DNA of 64,000 nucleotides from Sva-25 sp037385685 (lineage in GTDB: Bacteria > Pseudomonadota > Gammaproteobacteria > Chromatiales > Chromatiaceae), in the NCBI GenBank assembly GCA_037385685.1, contig JARRMW010000007.1, positions 1 through 64,000 on the forward strand, read 5' to 3'. Of this stretch, positions 9,201 to 17,027 are shown in pieces. The notes below the pieces were generated by a model. It was not told the DNA's origin. It did not search any database and worked only from the letters and a program-made list of their open reading frames with translations. Both the position numbers and the translations under genes were made by a program. Position 1 is the stretch's first letter; each line of letters opens with the position of its first letter.

Positions 9201-9269
9201 CTCCCTGATCCTGGAAGCCGAAAGTCGTAACCGACATTTGATGATGTCAGGCGCCCAGGCGCCCTGTGT

Positions 9270-9593
9270 CTAGGCCAGCAGAACCTCGATAATGCCGAGC
9301 AGATGGGCGATATGGATAACGACAACTCCACCGAGAATACGCGTGATCCAGGACTTGTCGAGATGCGGAATGAACAGCTGGTAGAAAACTATAAAAACAG
9401 GAATCAGCAGGTTGGCGACACGGAAGAAATGGAGTCTATCGCTGCTGCCCTCGCCTGCACTCAAGCGCTCCAGCCAACGGAAGTGCGGCCGGGGAAAAAA
9501 CGATCAGCAGGAGATTCAGAATCAGGAGGATACGCGCAAACTCGCCGAGCCTGGCGAGTTGGTCTCGAGAATCTGCCAGAGCGTCTCGAGCAT
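9270..9593 (-). pseudogene. Small membrane protein gene with two compensating frameshifts
   Basis: The ATG overlaps the ion-channel stop (TGATG), a typical coupled start. The frame gives MLETLWQILETN and then hits stops. The neighbouring frame carries RLGEFARILLILNLLLIVF, and after the run GTTTTTTCCCC the original frame resumes with RPHFRWLERLSAGEG and two more hydrophobic segments to TAG at 9270. Start and final stop are in the same frame, 108 codons apart, so one base lost and one gained would restore a protein of about 107 residues with three membrane helices. The T6/C4 run suggests a homopolymer error. The family is not recognised. Confidence 0.45.
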
Positions 9594-11308
9594 CAGGCTG
9601 TTTCGGGAAACAGCTTGCGCCAGATCCAGCTGCGTGGTTTGACCCGATCATTGAGAACATACTCCAGCGCGACCGGGTGCTGCAGCGTCCAGTTCATTCT
9701 CGACCTGACCGAGTAACGGCCGCACCACAGGATCTTGTCACCCATAGACAGCTCGATATCCCTGGCGGGCAAGAGTGTTTGGTTCGTCCCTTCGTCATCC
9801 TCATGAATCAGCAGGAGCGGGATCGCCGGAAGATAGCGGTCCCTCTCACGCGGGTTACGCATGAGGTCGCCCACGGTGATCGGCTGGCCATTCGATTCAA
9901 GCACTTCGAAGACTGCACATGCCTGATTCCTGTCTATCGTGAGCTCCCAGATGTCAGGGACTTCCTGGCTCGAGATCGCAATGATGCGGCTGACAAGTTC
10001 GCAAGCCCAGTCATCCCCCTCGGCCTTGGCAAGATCGATGAAATCCGGCAGCATCGGTGTGGCGAGCAGAATCCGGATACGGCTGGCGATAATCTGGTTT
10101 GGCTGCATGACCATGTTGGCATGCACAGCATCGACGATTGCCTGGTTACGGCGCTGGTTCTGGCGCAGGATCACGAACAGATCGGGGTTGATCTCCTTGG
10201 CTGTCATGACGATGGAGAGGTTATCGACATCGAGATCGGTGCCGGCAACGATTCCGACGGCTTCATCGACACCGGCTTCCATGAGCGTTTCTGCCTCGGT
10301 CCCCTTGCCCACGACACAACCTGCCTGCGGCGTTCCGGTCAGGTCTGGTGTCGCCTCGATGACGACAACGTCCAGCCCTTCCGAGGTGAGCTTATCGTAG
10401 ACCGCCTTGCCAAACCGACCATAGCCACACAGGATCCACTTTCCATGTTGCGGAGGATAGACGGGCTCGGTCAGGGCGCCGTGGGAAACCCCGCTGAGCC
10501 ATTCACGCAGGAGGTGGAGACCGGGCGATTGCAGGGCGACAGACAAATGCATCGCGAAGGTATCAAACGGATCCACGATGTAGTTCGTACCGAAGGACTC
10601 CATGTTCTTCTCGACTTCGGCGGAGTCTGCGCGACAGATCACGGTGCGCTCCGGATTCAGCAGCTTGCTGGTAATCGCGATCTTTAGGTTGGTCTCGTTG
10701 CTACTCGTCAGGGCAACGACACCTTCACAGTAGGGCAGCTGTAGGCCTGCAAGCTTGAGCACCTCGGGATCCGCCGAGTCACCCGCATACGCAGGGACCG
10801 ACTCGCGCAGGTTCAATAGTGACAGCATCTGCACAGACTGCTGATCCTTGTCTACGACAACGACACGCTGATGCCTGTCAGTCAGCTCCGTGACCAGCTC
10901 TTTCCCGACATTGCCGTGACCATTGATAACGTAGAAAGGTTCTCTGAGGTTGTTGACCTTCTTCGCAAAGCGCCTCTCGGTGATGTAACGCTGAAAGGAA
11001 TCACCCTGGATCAGTGAAAGAAGCGTACCAATTGCGTAGATCCAGGAGATGACCGTGGCATAGATGGTGACAATGACCCACATGCGTTGCGCATCGGTGA
11101 AGGTCCCGGGAAGTTCGCCGAAACCGATGGTCGTCGAAGTGTAGCTGACAAAGTAGAAAGCGTGGAAGAACCCCATATGCACCGGGTTTCCGTCAGCATC
11201 CTGGCCGGGAATCAGGACCAGGCCGAGTATCGAAATGGAATAGGCCAGCAGGAGCGTCAGCAACGGCTGACGCATGTTCCGGAAGACGAGGTAGATGATG
11301 CTATCCAT
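9593..11308 (-). CDS. Ion channel with two RCK (TrkA-type) domains
   Basis: A 571-residue inner-membrane protein: a two-helix pore module within residues 1-105 with filter TTIGFG (59-64) in place of the usual T-V-G-Y-G, then two cytoplasmic RCK/TrkA-N domains with nucleotide-binding loops GHGNVG (130-135) and GYGRFG (295-300), and a TrkA-C-like tail. Such proteins gate potassium or mixed cation flow according to bound ligands. It lies 21 bp after a DUF6394-type gene and overlaps the next small ORF by one base, so the three form one operon. The ion selectivity is uncertain because of the filter change. Confidence 0.85.
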   Translation of the reverse strand: MDSIIYLVFRNMRQPLLTLLLAYSISILGLVLIPGQDADGNPVHMGFFHAFYFVSYTSTTIGFGELPGTFTDAQRMWVIVTIYATVISWIYAIGTLLSLIQGDSFQRYITERRFAKKVNNLREPFYVINGHGNVGKELVTELTDRHQRVVVVDKDQQSVQMLSLLNLRESVPAYAGDSADPEVLKLAGLQLPYCEGVVALTSSNETNLKIAITSKLLNPERTVICRADSAEVEKNMESFGTNYIVDPFDTFAMHLSVALQSPGLHLLREWLSGVSHGALTEPVYPPQHGKWILCGYGRFGKAVYDKLTSEGLDVVVIEATPDLTGTPQAGCVVGKGTEAETLMEAGVDEAVGIVAGTDLDVDNLSIVMTAKEINPDLFVILRQNQRRNQAIVDAVHANMVMQPNQIIASRIRILLATPMLPDFIDLAKAEGDDWACELVSRIIAISSQEVPDIWELTIDRNQACAVFEVLESNGQPITVGDLMRNPRERDRYLPAIPLLLIHEDDEGTNQTLLPARDIELSMGDKILWCGRYSVRSRMNWTLQHPVALEYVLNDRVKPRSWIWRKLFPETA

Positions 11309-11329
11309 GGGGATGCATACCGATGGTGG

Positions 11330-11713
11330 CTATCTGCGCAGCATCACGGTTTCTATGAGCAGCAGGATGACCGAGATGACATTCGCCATCAATGCTCCGG
11401 CAGACAGGGCAACGATCATCGCCATGGCCGAAGGTGTCATGCCTGTATCGGTCACGTTGACAACAAAAGCCCAGAGAATCGCCGCGACGATGAGTTGCAG
11501 CACTGCCACGAGGCTGGTCGAAAGCAGTACGGCACCAAGCTGGGTCCTGTCGCCGAATTTCAGGATGGTCGCGATCAGGTTGACAACGATGACTGCGAAG
11601 AACTCATAGACAGGATGATGCTGCGGATTATCGATATCGCCATAGACGAAACCGAAATTGAGCGTAAGTGACAGTACGATAAAGAAGCTGAAGACGACTT
11701 TTTCCGAATTCAC
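11330..11713 (-). CDS. DUF6394-type membrane protein
   Basis: A 127-residue protein with four hydrophobic segments: FSFFIVLSLTLNFGFV, FAVIVVNLIATILKFGDRTQ, LQLIVAAILWAFVV and the AMIVALSAGALMANVISVIL region. The central LKFGDRTQLGAVLL block with the early GDIDNPQHHPVYE resembles DUF6394, a family I recall as lying next to ion channel genes. The function is unknown; the setting suggests an accessory or assembly subunit of the channel encoded 21 bp downstream. It is the first gene of the operon, with a perfect 12-bp palindrome 30 bp upstream of its start. Confidence 0.7.
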   Translation of the reverse strand: MNSEKVVFSFFIVLSLTLNFGFVYGDIDNPQHHPVYEFFAVIVVNLIATILKFGDRTQLGAVLLSTSLVAVLQLIVAAILWAFVVNVTDTGMTPSAMAMIVALSAGALMANVISVILLLIETVMLRR

Positions 11714-11743
11714 GGTGACCCCCGGAATTTTTCATTTCTTCAT

Positions 11744-11755
11744 AGTGTATACACT
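11744..11755. promoter_or_regulatory. Perfect palindrome AGTGTATACACT, possible operator
   Basis: Twelve-base perfect palindrome ending 31 bp before the start codon of the DUF6394/channel operon (minus strand), a suitable place for a dimeric repressor site. No regulator could be assigned. Confidence 0.35.
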
Positions 11756-11762
11756 TCAGCTG

Positions 11763-11820
11763 TAAAACGCATCGAAGCAGGCCGAATAATGCTGTTTTAT
11801 TCAGCCTGCTAGCAATGCGT
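11763..11820 (-). terminator. Long stem-loop terminator after the pentaheme cytochrome gene
   Basis: On the minus strand a 14-bp stem (11776-11789 with 11797-11810, one G-U pair) is extended by an outer ACGCAT/ATGCGT stem (11767-11772 with 11815-11820) across a small internal loop, followed by TTTTA. It lies 20 bp after the cytochrome stop. The short T-run makes intrinsic termination plausible but not certain. Confidence 0.55.
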
Positions 11821-11840
11821 CTTAAACCAGTGCCTGAAGC

Positions 11841-13076
11841 TTACTGGATAGTCGCCTCGGCAGCAGCAGCCAGCACGGGAGCCCGCAAGACATCGGTCAG
11901 CACTTCCCGCATTGCCTCGTGCTGTGACGGCAGCAAGAGATTGTAGAGCACCTCGGCGCGGATGAGGCTCACACCTTCGGCCGGAATGCTGTAAACAAGC
12001 TCGCGTATTTCGTTCGGTTTCAGACGCGTATCACCAAGCACCTGTGTTGCAACCGGTGGCGCCGACGGCTTGCCCTCCTCGTCACCGAGCTTGTACATGA
12101 ACATCGCATCCGGATCCTCCTTTACGGGATGCGTTTCGAAGTTTTGCCAGAGCCTCTCCCCTTCTGCGTTGTAGGCCGTGACCTTTAGATAAACGTTCCG
12201 GAAAGGTGCTCCCGTCGGAAACTTGTGGGGTAGTTTGTTATGCAGGGTTATCCTGGCCTGGACGACGTCACCCTCGCTGACGGTCGCCATCATCATGACC
12301 AGCGCCTTGGAAACCATGTCCTTGTCATGACCACCACCGAGGCTATGGCTTGCAACCCCGTTGATGACCGGCATGTGGCATGACTGGCAAGTGGTGAATG
12401 CGTCACTGGCTACATACTCTGGCCCAGTCTGGCAAAGCGGAACACCTTTGGCATTGTTGCGCTGGTAATGGCAGCCGAGACAAAGATCGTTGGATTTCAG
12501 CACTCCCGGGTTCGGTTCCATCGGGAATGGGTGGAATGACGGCGTACCCGGATTCTCCGAATCGGCAGTGGGCAAGGTCGTGTAGACCTTGCCGGAAGCC
12601 CCCTGCAGATGCGTTGACGAAATCTCATACGCATCAGTGCCCAGTTGCAGCTTGCCGTCTGCATTTTTCGGCCCCTTGTAGTTTTTCAACAAGTGGCAGG
12701 TGATGCAGTTAACCCCCTCGTTGTAGGAGGCGATAGCCTGGAGGTTCGTTTTCTTGTCCATCGCAGCAGCCGGTGCGTGGCACTTCAGGCAAACCGGGTA
12801 TTGGCCTTTCTTGTTGCGCAGCTCCTCCTGCAGCGGATCCCCCATCACCTTGCGATACATGAAACCGTGGATGGGATCCTTGAGTGCCGTACTCTTGGCA
12901 TGCATCGAAACCGCCCACTGGTTGTAGATATCGAGATGACATGCCTTGCAGACTTCGGAGGTGACATGGTGCGGTGCCTGCGGCTTGGCACCCTGAACGG
13001 TAACAACTTGCTCGGGGGCAGCCTGGACAAAGGACACGACAGACAGCAGCAGTAAACAGACGAGAGTACGAATCAT
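11841..13076 (-). CDS. Pentaheme c-type cytochrome (cytochrome c554-like)
   Basis: Exported electron carrier or enzyme. The chosen start (13076) gives 411 residues with a signal peptide, MIRTLVCLLLLSVVSFVQA, and GGAGACC upstream; an ATG 111 bp earlier would bury the signal. Five CxxCH haem sites are seen: CKACH (43-47), CLKCH (96-100), CITCH (124-128), CLGCH (199-203) and CQSCH (230-234). The C-terminal 170 residues contain no haem motif and look like a beta-rich domain. It resembles the cytochrome c554/multihaem family; substrate unknown. It stands alone, with its own terminator and a perfect FNR box 123 bp upstream, so oxygen-limited expression is likely. Confidence 0.85.
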   Translation of the reverse strand: MIRTLVCLLLLSVVSFVQAAPEQVVTVQGAKPQAPHHVTSEVCKACHLDIYNQWAVSMHAKSTALKDPIHGFMYRKVMGDPLQEELRNKKGQYPVCLKCHAPAAAMDKKTNLQAIASYNEGVNCITCHLLKNYKGPKNADGKLQLGTDAYEISSTHLQGASGKVYTTLPTADSENPGTPSFHPFPMEPNPGVLKSNDLCLGCHYQRNNAKGVPLCQTGPEYVASDAFTTCQSCHMPVINGVASHSLGGGHDKDMVSKALVMMMATVSEGDVVQARITLHNKLPHKFPTGAPFRNVYLKVTAYNAEGERLWQNFETHPVKEDPDAMFMYKLGDEEGKPSAPPVATQVLGDTRLKPNEIRELVYSIPAEGVSLIRAEVLYNLLLPSQHEAMREVLTDVLRAPVLAAAAEATIQ

Positions 13077-13198
13077 GATGGTCTCCTTTGGTTCTTTTGG
13101 TTCTTGTTTTTGGCAAATTCCCTTGCTTAAAACAGGGATATACACCTCTCTAAAAGCTAGCAGTTGGCGAGTGAATATCAACCGCAACGCCCACAGCG

Positions 13199-13212
13199 TT
13201 GATCAGGATCAA
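13199..13212. promoter_or_regulatory. Perfect FNR box upstream of pentaheme cytochrome gene
   Basis: TTGAT-CAGG-ATCAA matches the FNR consensus TTGAT-N4-ATCAA at all ten positions. It lies 123 bp before the cytochrome start (minus strand) and 208 bp before the DUF533 gene (plus strand). On the cytochrome strand a weak -10-like GATATT (13179-13174) lies downstream of the box at roughly class II spacing. The FNR protein is encoded in this window at 46036-46806. Confidence 0.75.
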
Positions 13213-13419
13213 CCGGCAGGATCCGGGCCCCTTGAAAGCGCTGTGTATCCCCTCTGTGAACTGGCATTAAAACATCGGTTTTTTCGAATAATAGATCTGT
13301 TTTTTTGAATTTTTTTGATGCATGGATACCGTCATTATTACTCCCAGGCCAGCGTCACGGTCTACCAATGACTTGCCGGCCTGGACTCACAGAAACAGTT
13401 TTTACAGGACAAACACAAC

Positions 13420-14130
13420 ATGATGCAGGATCTTCTGAAATCACTGACTGGCGGCAATAACTCCAAAGGCACCGGCAGCAGCGACATGCTCAGGGGCCTG
13501 GGTGACAACATGTCCCAGTTATCCGGAAAAATACCCGGTGGTCTGGTTGGCGGTGCGGCTGCGGGTGGACTCATGGCACTGCTCATGGGCAACAAGTCAG
13601 CGAGGAAGTTCGCAAGCAAGGCTGCAAGCTACGGTGGTGCAGCAGTACTTGGCGGACTCGCATTCAACGCGTATCGCAACTGGAAAGAAGAGCAAGGCAA
13701 TACAGCAGCGCAAACAGGCCCTGCCGTCACAGCGGTTTCCGGCAGGGATGTGATCGATCCGCCGCAGTTACAACATCCCATCACCGAGCTAACCCTGATC
13801 AAAGCAATGATTGCAGCGGCAAAAGCCGACGGACACCTTGATCAGAAAGAGCAGAACCGACTCCATGATGTCGTCGAAAAGATGTCTCTGTCGGCAGAAA
13901 CCAAGGGGGCCATCTTCGATTTGCTCCAGCGGGAGATTGGTATCGAGGAACTACTCGATGCATCTGCCAGCATGGAACAGAAATCCGAAGTCTATCTGGC
14001 CTCCTGTCTTGTGATCGATATCGACCATCCGGATGAACGGGATCACCTCGACAGGCTCGCCCGGGCGTTCGAACTGCCTGCCGGGCTTCCAGAGCAGCTC
14101 GAGAACGAGGCCAGGCAGGCCCTGCAATAG
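13420..14130 (+). CDS. DUF533/TerB-like protein (YebE family)
   Basis: A 236-residue protein of the YebE/DUF533 type. The N-terminal half is Gly/Ala-rich with an amphipathic segment (GLVGGAAAGGLMALLMGNKSARK) that continues through AASYGGAAVLGGLAFNAYRNWK. The C-terminal half is a helical TerB-like domain: LTLIKAMIAAAKADGHLDQKEQNRL with an acidic metal-binding-like DGHLD, and a matching closing repeat near DHLDRLARAFELP. E. coli YebE is an inner-membrane protein of unclear role. AGGA lies 10 bp before the ATG. It is a single gene, transcribed away from the cytochrome. Confidence 0.8.
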   Translation: MMQDLLKSLTGGNNSKGTGSSDMLRGLGDNMSQLSGKIPGGLVGGAAAGGLMALLMGNKSARKFASKAASYGGAAVLGGLAFNAYRNWKEEQGNTAAQTGPAVTAVSGRDVIDPPQLQHPITELTLIKAMIAAAKADGHLDQKEQNRLHDVVEKMSLSAETKGAIFDLLQREIGIEELLDASASMEQKSEVYLASCLVIDIDHPDERDHLDRLARAFELPAGLPEQLENEARQALQ

Positions 14131-14528
14131 TGCCAGGTGCCCTGTATGAACAGAATACACATCAATGCACTCATGCACGGACCATCTGTCAGAAGAAATC
14201 AGCGTATGAGGGATCGGAAATCAATCCAGGTGTGAAGGACCCATAGTAGACCCCGCGAGGTGAAGCGGTCCGTGCCATGCAGGGCTGCTTCACCATTCAA
14301 TTCACTCCCACCATCCCAGGTGATCTTCCGGGCTCCACACAGGAGCCCTTTTTTTATCATGCCAAATGCGACAACTCCCCGGAGGCATTCACCAGGCAAA
14401 TTGCCCCGAATCAACCGGGAAGAAGGCCAGTGTTACGTCTCAAGCGAGTGCAAGAAGCGAAACTGGCACTGCACCCCGGAAGTGGTCACAAGAAGGGAAG
14501 GAAGCGCCCGCTGTTTGCGGCCACGGGA
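14131..14528. other. 398-bp intergenic region, possible small RNA
   Basis: Between the convergent DUF533 gene (plus) and sufE (minus). The only clear element is the plus-strand terminator at 14330-14355, 200 bp after the DUF533 stop. A second plus-strand hairpin, GGTGAAGC/GCTTCACC (about 14259-14294), precedes it. Together they could form the end of a long 3' UTR or a small RNA. No short ORF looks real. Confidence 0.35.
14330..14355 (+). terminator. Rho-independent terminator, plus strand
   Basis: Perfect 7-bp stem GGGCTCC/GGAGCCC with loop ACACA followed by seven T. It lies 200 bp after the DUF533 stop codon. Confidence 0.88.
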
Positions 14529-14975
14529 TCAGGTCAGGCGAGCCGGAGAAGCGCCGGTTTCACGAGCCTGCTGCTTCATGAGCTCGACAATGGCATAGAC
14601 GCCAAAATGACGACTGGGGCTGAGATTCTCCCTGAGCTGCAGCGCATCGAACAGCGACTCCAGGTCAAGCTCTTCAATCTCTTCCACAGTCAGGCCTGAC
14701 ATCAACTCGATCAGCACCGCGAGAATACCCTTGATAATGGCAGTATCACAGTCACCGGTGTAATCGATCTTGCGACTGCCAGGAGATTGGGCTGCATGCA
14801 CCCATACCTGGCTCATGCAGCCTTTGACACGGTTGTCCTCGGTGCGGTAACGCTCATCAAGTGCAGGCAATTTCTCTCCGAGTTCGATCAGGTAGGCATA
14901 GCGTGAAGGCCAGTCTTCCAGAAACTCAAAATCCTCGATGAGTGCAGAGGTGAGCTTTTCAGCCGGGCTGGACAT
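14529..14975 (-). CDS. sufE: Sulfur acceptor protein SufE
   Basis: SufE takes persulfide sulfur from a cysteine desulfurase and passes it to the SufBCD scaffold. The start at 14975 (MSSPAEKL) gives 148 residues, the usual length. The acceptor loop reads RVKGCMSQVWV with the reactive Cys53. The C-terminal HFGVYAIVELMKQQA helix is also typical. Its start overlaps the sufA stop by 17 bp. It is the last gene of the suf operon. Its normal partner SufS is not encoded in this cluster, so it must work with a desulfurase encoded elsewhere. Confidence 0.93.
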   Translation of the reverse strand: MSSPAEKLTSALIEDFEFLEDWPSRYAYLIELGEKLPALDERYRTEDNRVKGCMSQVWVHAAQSPGSRKIDYTGDCDTAIIKGILAVLIELMSGLTVEEIEELDLESLFDALQLRENLSPSRHFGVYAIVELMKQQARETGASPARLT

Positions 14976-15294
14976 TGAAAGACTCTCCGCAGCCACACAT
15001 ATCCTTGACGTTTGGATTAATGAACTCGAATCCCTGGTTGAGGACATTGGAGGTGACGAAGTCAATCGTCATGCCATCGAGCAATGGAAGCGATGCCTTG
15101 TCAGTCACCACGCGAATGCCATGACTTTCGAAGACATGATCTTCTTCGCTGATTGCATCGGCATAGTCAACGGTGTAGGCGTAGCCTGTGCACCCGCTCT
15201 TTTTGGTGCCAACACGCAGACCTTCACCCTTGCCGCGTTTTGCAAGCTGCTGGCTGACATGAGAGGCAGCCGCTTCAGTCAGTTGTATAGCCAT
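14959..15294 (-). CDS. sufA: A-type Fe-S carrier protein (SufA/IscA family)
   Basis: A-type carrier that receives an Fe-S cluster from SufBCD and delivers it to targets. The 111 residues include the three conserved cysteines, C35 in KKSGCTGYAY and C100/C102 in DMCGCGESF. Sequence features do not cleanly separate SufA, IscA and ErpA; the operon context favours SufA. It lies 44 bp after sufT and overlaps sufE. Confidence 0.92.
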   Translation of the reverse strand: MAIQLTEAAASHVSQQLAKRGKGEGLRVGTKKSGCTGYAYTVDYADAISEEDHVFESHGIRVVTDKASLPLLDGMTIDFVTSNVLNQGFEFINPNVKDMCGCGESFNVQPG

Positions 15295-15338
15295 GGTTCT
15301 GGTACCTTCGTTTCATTAACTGGTTCACTGGTTATATT

Positions 15339-15698
15339 TCAGAGTATGCCGAGTTCGAGCTTTGCCTCGTCACTAATCATCTCCCTGTTCCAGGGCGGAT
15401 CCCAGACAAGCTCGACCGTGCAATCGGTCACATCGGGAATAGCCTTCACAGCCTCCTCAACCATGCCGGGCATCGTGCCGGCAACCGGGCAGGCAGGTGC
15501 TGTCAGGGTCATCCTGATCAGAACACTGTTGTCACCGGTAATATCAATCGCATAAATCAGGCCGAGATCATGGATATTGACTGGTATCTCGGGATCATAG
15601 ATCGTCCTGATTTGCGCGATGATCGCTTCCAGCATCGCCTCATCTCCATGCTGTGCGACTGATGGCCCGGGGTTTGTGATGTTGGTCATCTGATTCAT
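15339..15698 (-). CDS. sufT: SufT-type Fe-S maturation factor (MIP18/DUF59 family)
   Basis: A 119-residue MIP18-family protein, implicated in late Fe-S cluster assembly or transfer. The core IYDPEIPVNIHDLGLIYAID and the segment TLTAPACPVAGTMP (single conserved Cys) are diagnostic, followed by VELVWDPPWN. The ATG at 15698 overlaps the sufD stop (ATGA). In many bacteria sufT-like genes close sufBCDS operons; here it follows sufD directly because sufS is absent. The long upstream extension of the frame is not coding. Confidence 0.9.
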   Translation of the reverse strand: MNQMTNITNPGPSVAQHGDEAMLEAIIAQIRTIYDPEIPVNIHDLGLIYAIDITGDNSVLIRMTLTAPACPVAGTMPGMVEEAVKAIPDVTDCTVELVWDPPWNREMISDEAKLELGIL

Positions 15699-17026
15699 GC
15701 CATCTCGCCCTGATTCGCGAGACGCTGCAGCACCATGCGCTTCGCATGATTGCGGATTGGCGTCTCGGATATACGCGAGACAACCTCGTTGGCAAAGGCT
15801 GTGCAGAGCATGCGTTCGGCTTCCGCTTTCGGGATGCCGCGTGACCTGAGGTAGAAAAGCATCTCGGGATCGAGTTCGCCAACCGTGGCTCCGTGACTGC
15901 ACTTCACATCATCCGCGAAAATCTCGAGCTGTGGTTTGGTGTCAACCTCGGCCGAGCGAGACAACATGAGGTTCTCGTTGTTCAGTGCAGCCTCGGTCTT
16001 CTGTGCATCGCGAGCGACGAGGATCCTTCCGTCAAAGACAATTTTTCCATTGGAGCTGAGCAGCCCCTTGAAATGTTCGCGACTCGTACAGTTCGGCACC
16101 TCGTGGAGCACTTCCAGATGGACATCATTCAGCTGTTTGCTGCCCGCAAGGATCAGACCGTCAAGCTCGGCATGGGCATGTTCGCCGTTAAAGATGATTT
16201 GCGCGTCAGTCCGCGACCAGGCTCCACCCGACGCGAGGCTGACCTGTTGGTAATTACTACGCGCCTCCAGTCTCACTGTCAGGTGACTAAGATGCTGTGC
16301 AAGTTCGCTCTCTTCCTGAAGACGCGTGTGCAGCAGATCACTCTCTTCTGACAAGTGAATATCGATGACGGCATTGTTGAAATAGCTGCTCTTGCCAAGA
16401 CTGGTATAGCGTTCGACGAGTTCGAGACTGGCATTGCTCTCAAGAACAACCAGATGGCGAGGGTTGTGAATCACAGGATCAGGCATACCAACTGTGATGT
16501 GGAGCAACTCGAGTCGGCGACGTTCACTACCCTGCTTGTTGACGTGGATGACAGCGCCATCTGACATCAGCGCATTGTTGAGTGTAAAGAAGAAGCGGCC
16601 TGACAAGTCGGCATGTCCGATTTGCCTCTTGAACCCGGATGGGAGCTTGCTGTCTCCTGCAAGTGTATGCAGTGTTATGCCGTTGCCTGTTTCCAAACAG
16701 GAGAGTCCGGGCGCATAGCGGCCATTGACAAAAACGATCCTGTCGCTCGTTTCACTTCCAGGGAGCAATAGCTCCTCGATATCACTCGGCGCGAGCGCTT
16801 CGAATGGTGCTTCTTCTGCATCCAGACTGAAAGCGGTCTTGTTGATAAATTCAATTGGCGTGTAGCGCCATGCCTCCATCTTGCGGTTGGGCAGTGGCAT
16901 GTCACAAAACCATGATGCCGCTTCCTTTTTCAGGACACTCAGCCAGGGGTTCTCATCGCGACTCGTCTCTGCTGGCTGGTGATCAGAGACCAGTTGACGG
17001 ATTAATGTACCTTCAGACTGATTCAT
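15695..17026 (-). CDS. sufD: Fe-S cluster assembly protein SufD
   Basis: Scaffold partner of SufB in the SufBC2D complex. The start MNQSEG at 17026 gives 443 residues; an upstream extension of the frame lies inside sufC and is rejected. The characteristic region near AWRYTPIEFINK is visible early, and the C-terminal SufBD core includes IFADDVKCSHGATVGELD and LFYLRSRGIPKAEAERML, the family signature. The stop overlaps the sufT start. Next to sufC with a 1-bp gap. Confidence 0.95.
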   Translation of the reverse strand: MNQSEGTLIRQLVSDHQPAETSRDENPWLSVLKKEAASWFCDMPLPNRKMEAWRYTPIEFINKTAFSLDAEEAPFEALAPSDIEELLLPGSETSDRIVFVNGRYAPGLSCLETGNGITLHTLAGDSKLPSGFKRQIGHADLSGRFFFTLNNALMSDGAVIHVNKQGSERRRLELLHITVGMPDPVIHNPRHLVVLESNASLELVERYTSLGKSSYFNNAVIDIHLSEESDLLHTRLQEESELAQHLSHLTVRLEARSNYQQVSLASGGAWSRTDAQIIFNGEHAHAELDGLILAGSKQLNDVHLEVLHEVPNCTSREHFKGLLSSNGKIVFDGRILVARDAQKTEAALNNENLMLSRSAEVDTKPQLEIFADDVKCSHGATVGELDPEMLFYLRSRGIPKAEAERMLCTAFANEVVSRISETPIRNHAKRMVLQRLANQGEMA

Positions 17027-17027
17027 T

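Noticed and set aside
8902..9237. 111-codon minus-strand frame across the damaged region
   Set aside because: Rich in Ser, Gly and Cys with no helix pattern; the interrupted frame gives a more protein-like sequence.
13077..13187. Upstream ATG of the pentaheme cytochrome frame
   Set aside because: It would place 37 charged residues before a clear signal peptide; GGAGACC supports the inner ATG.
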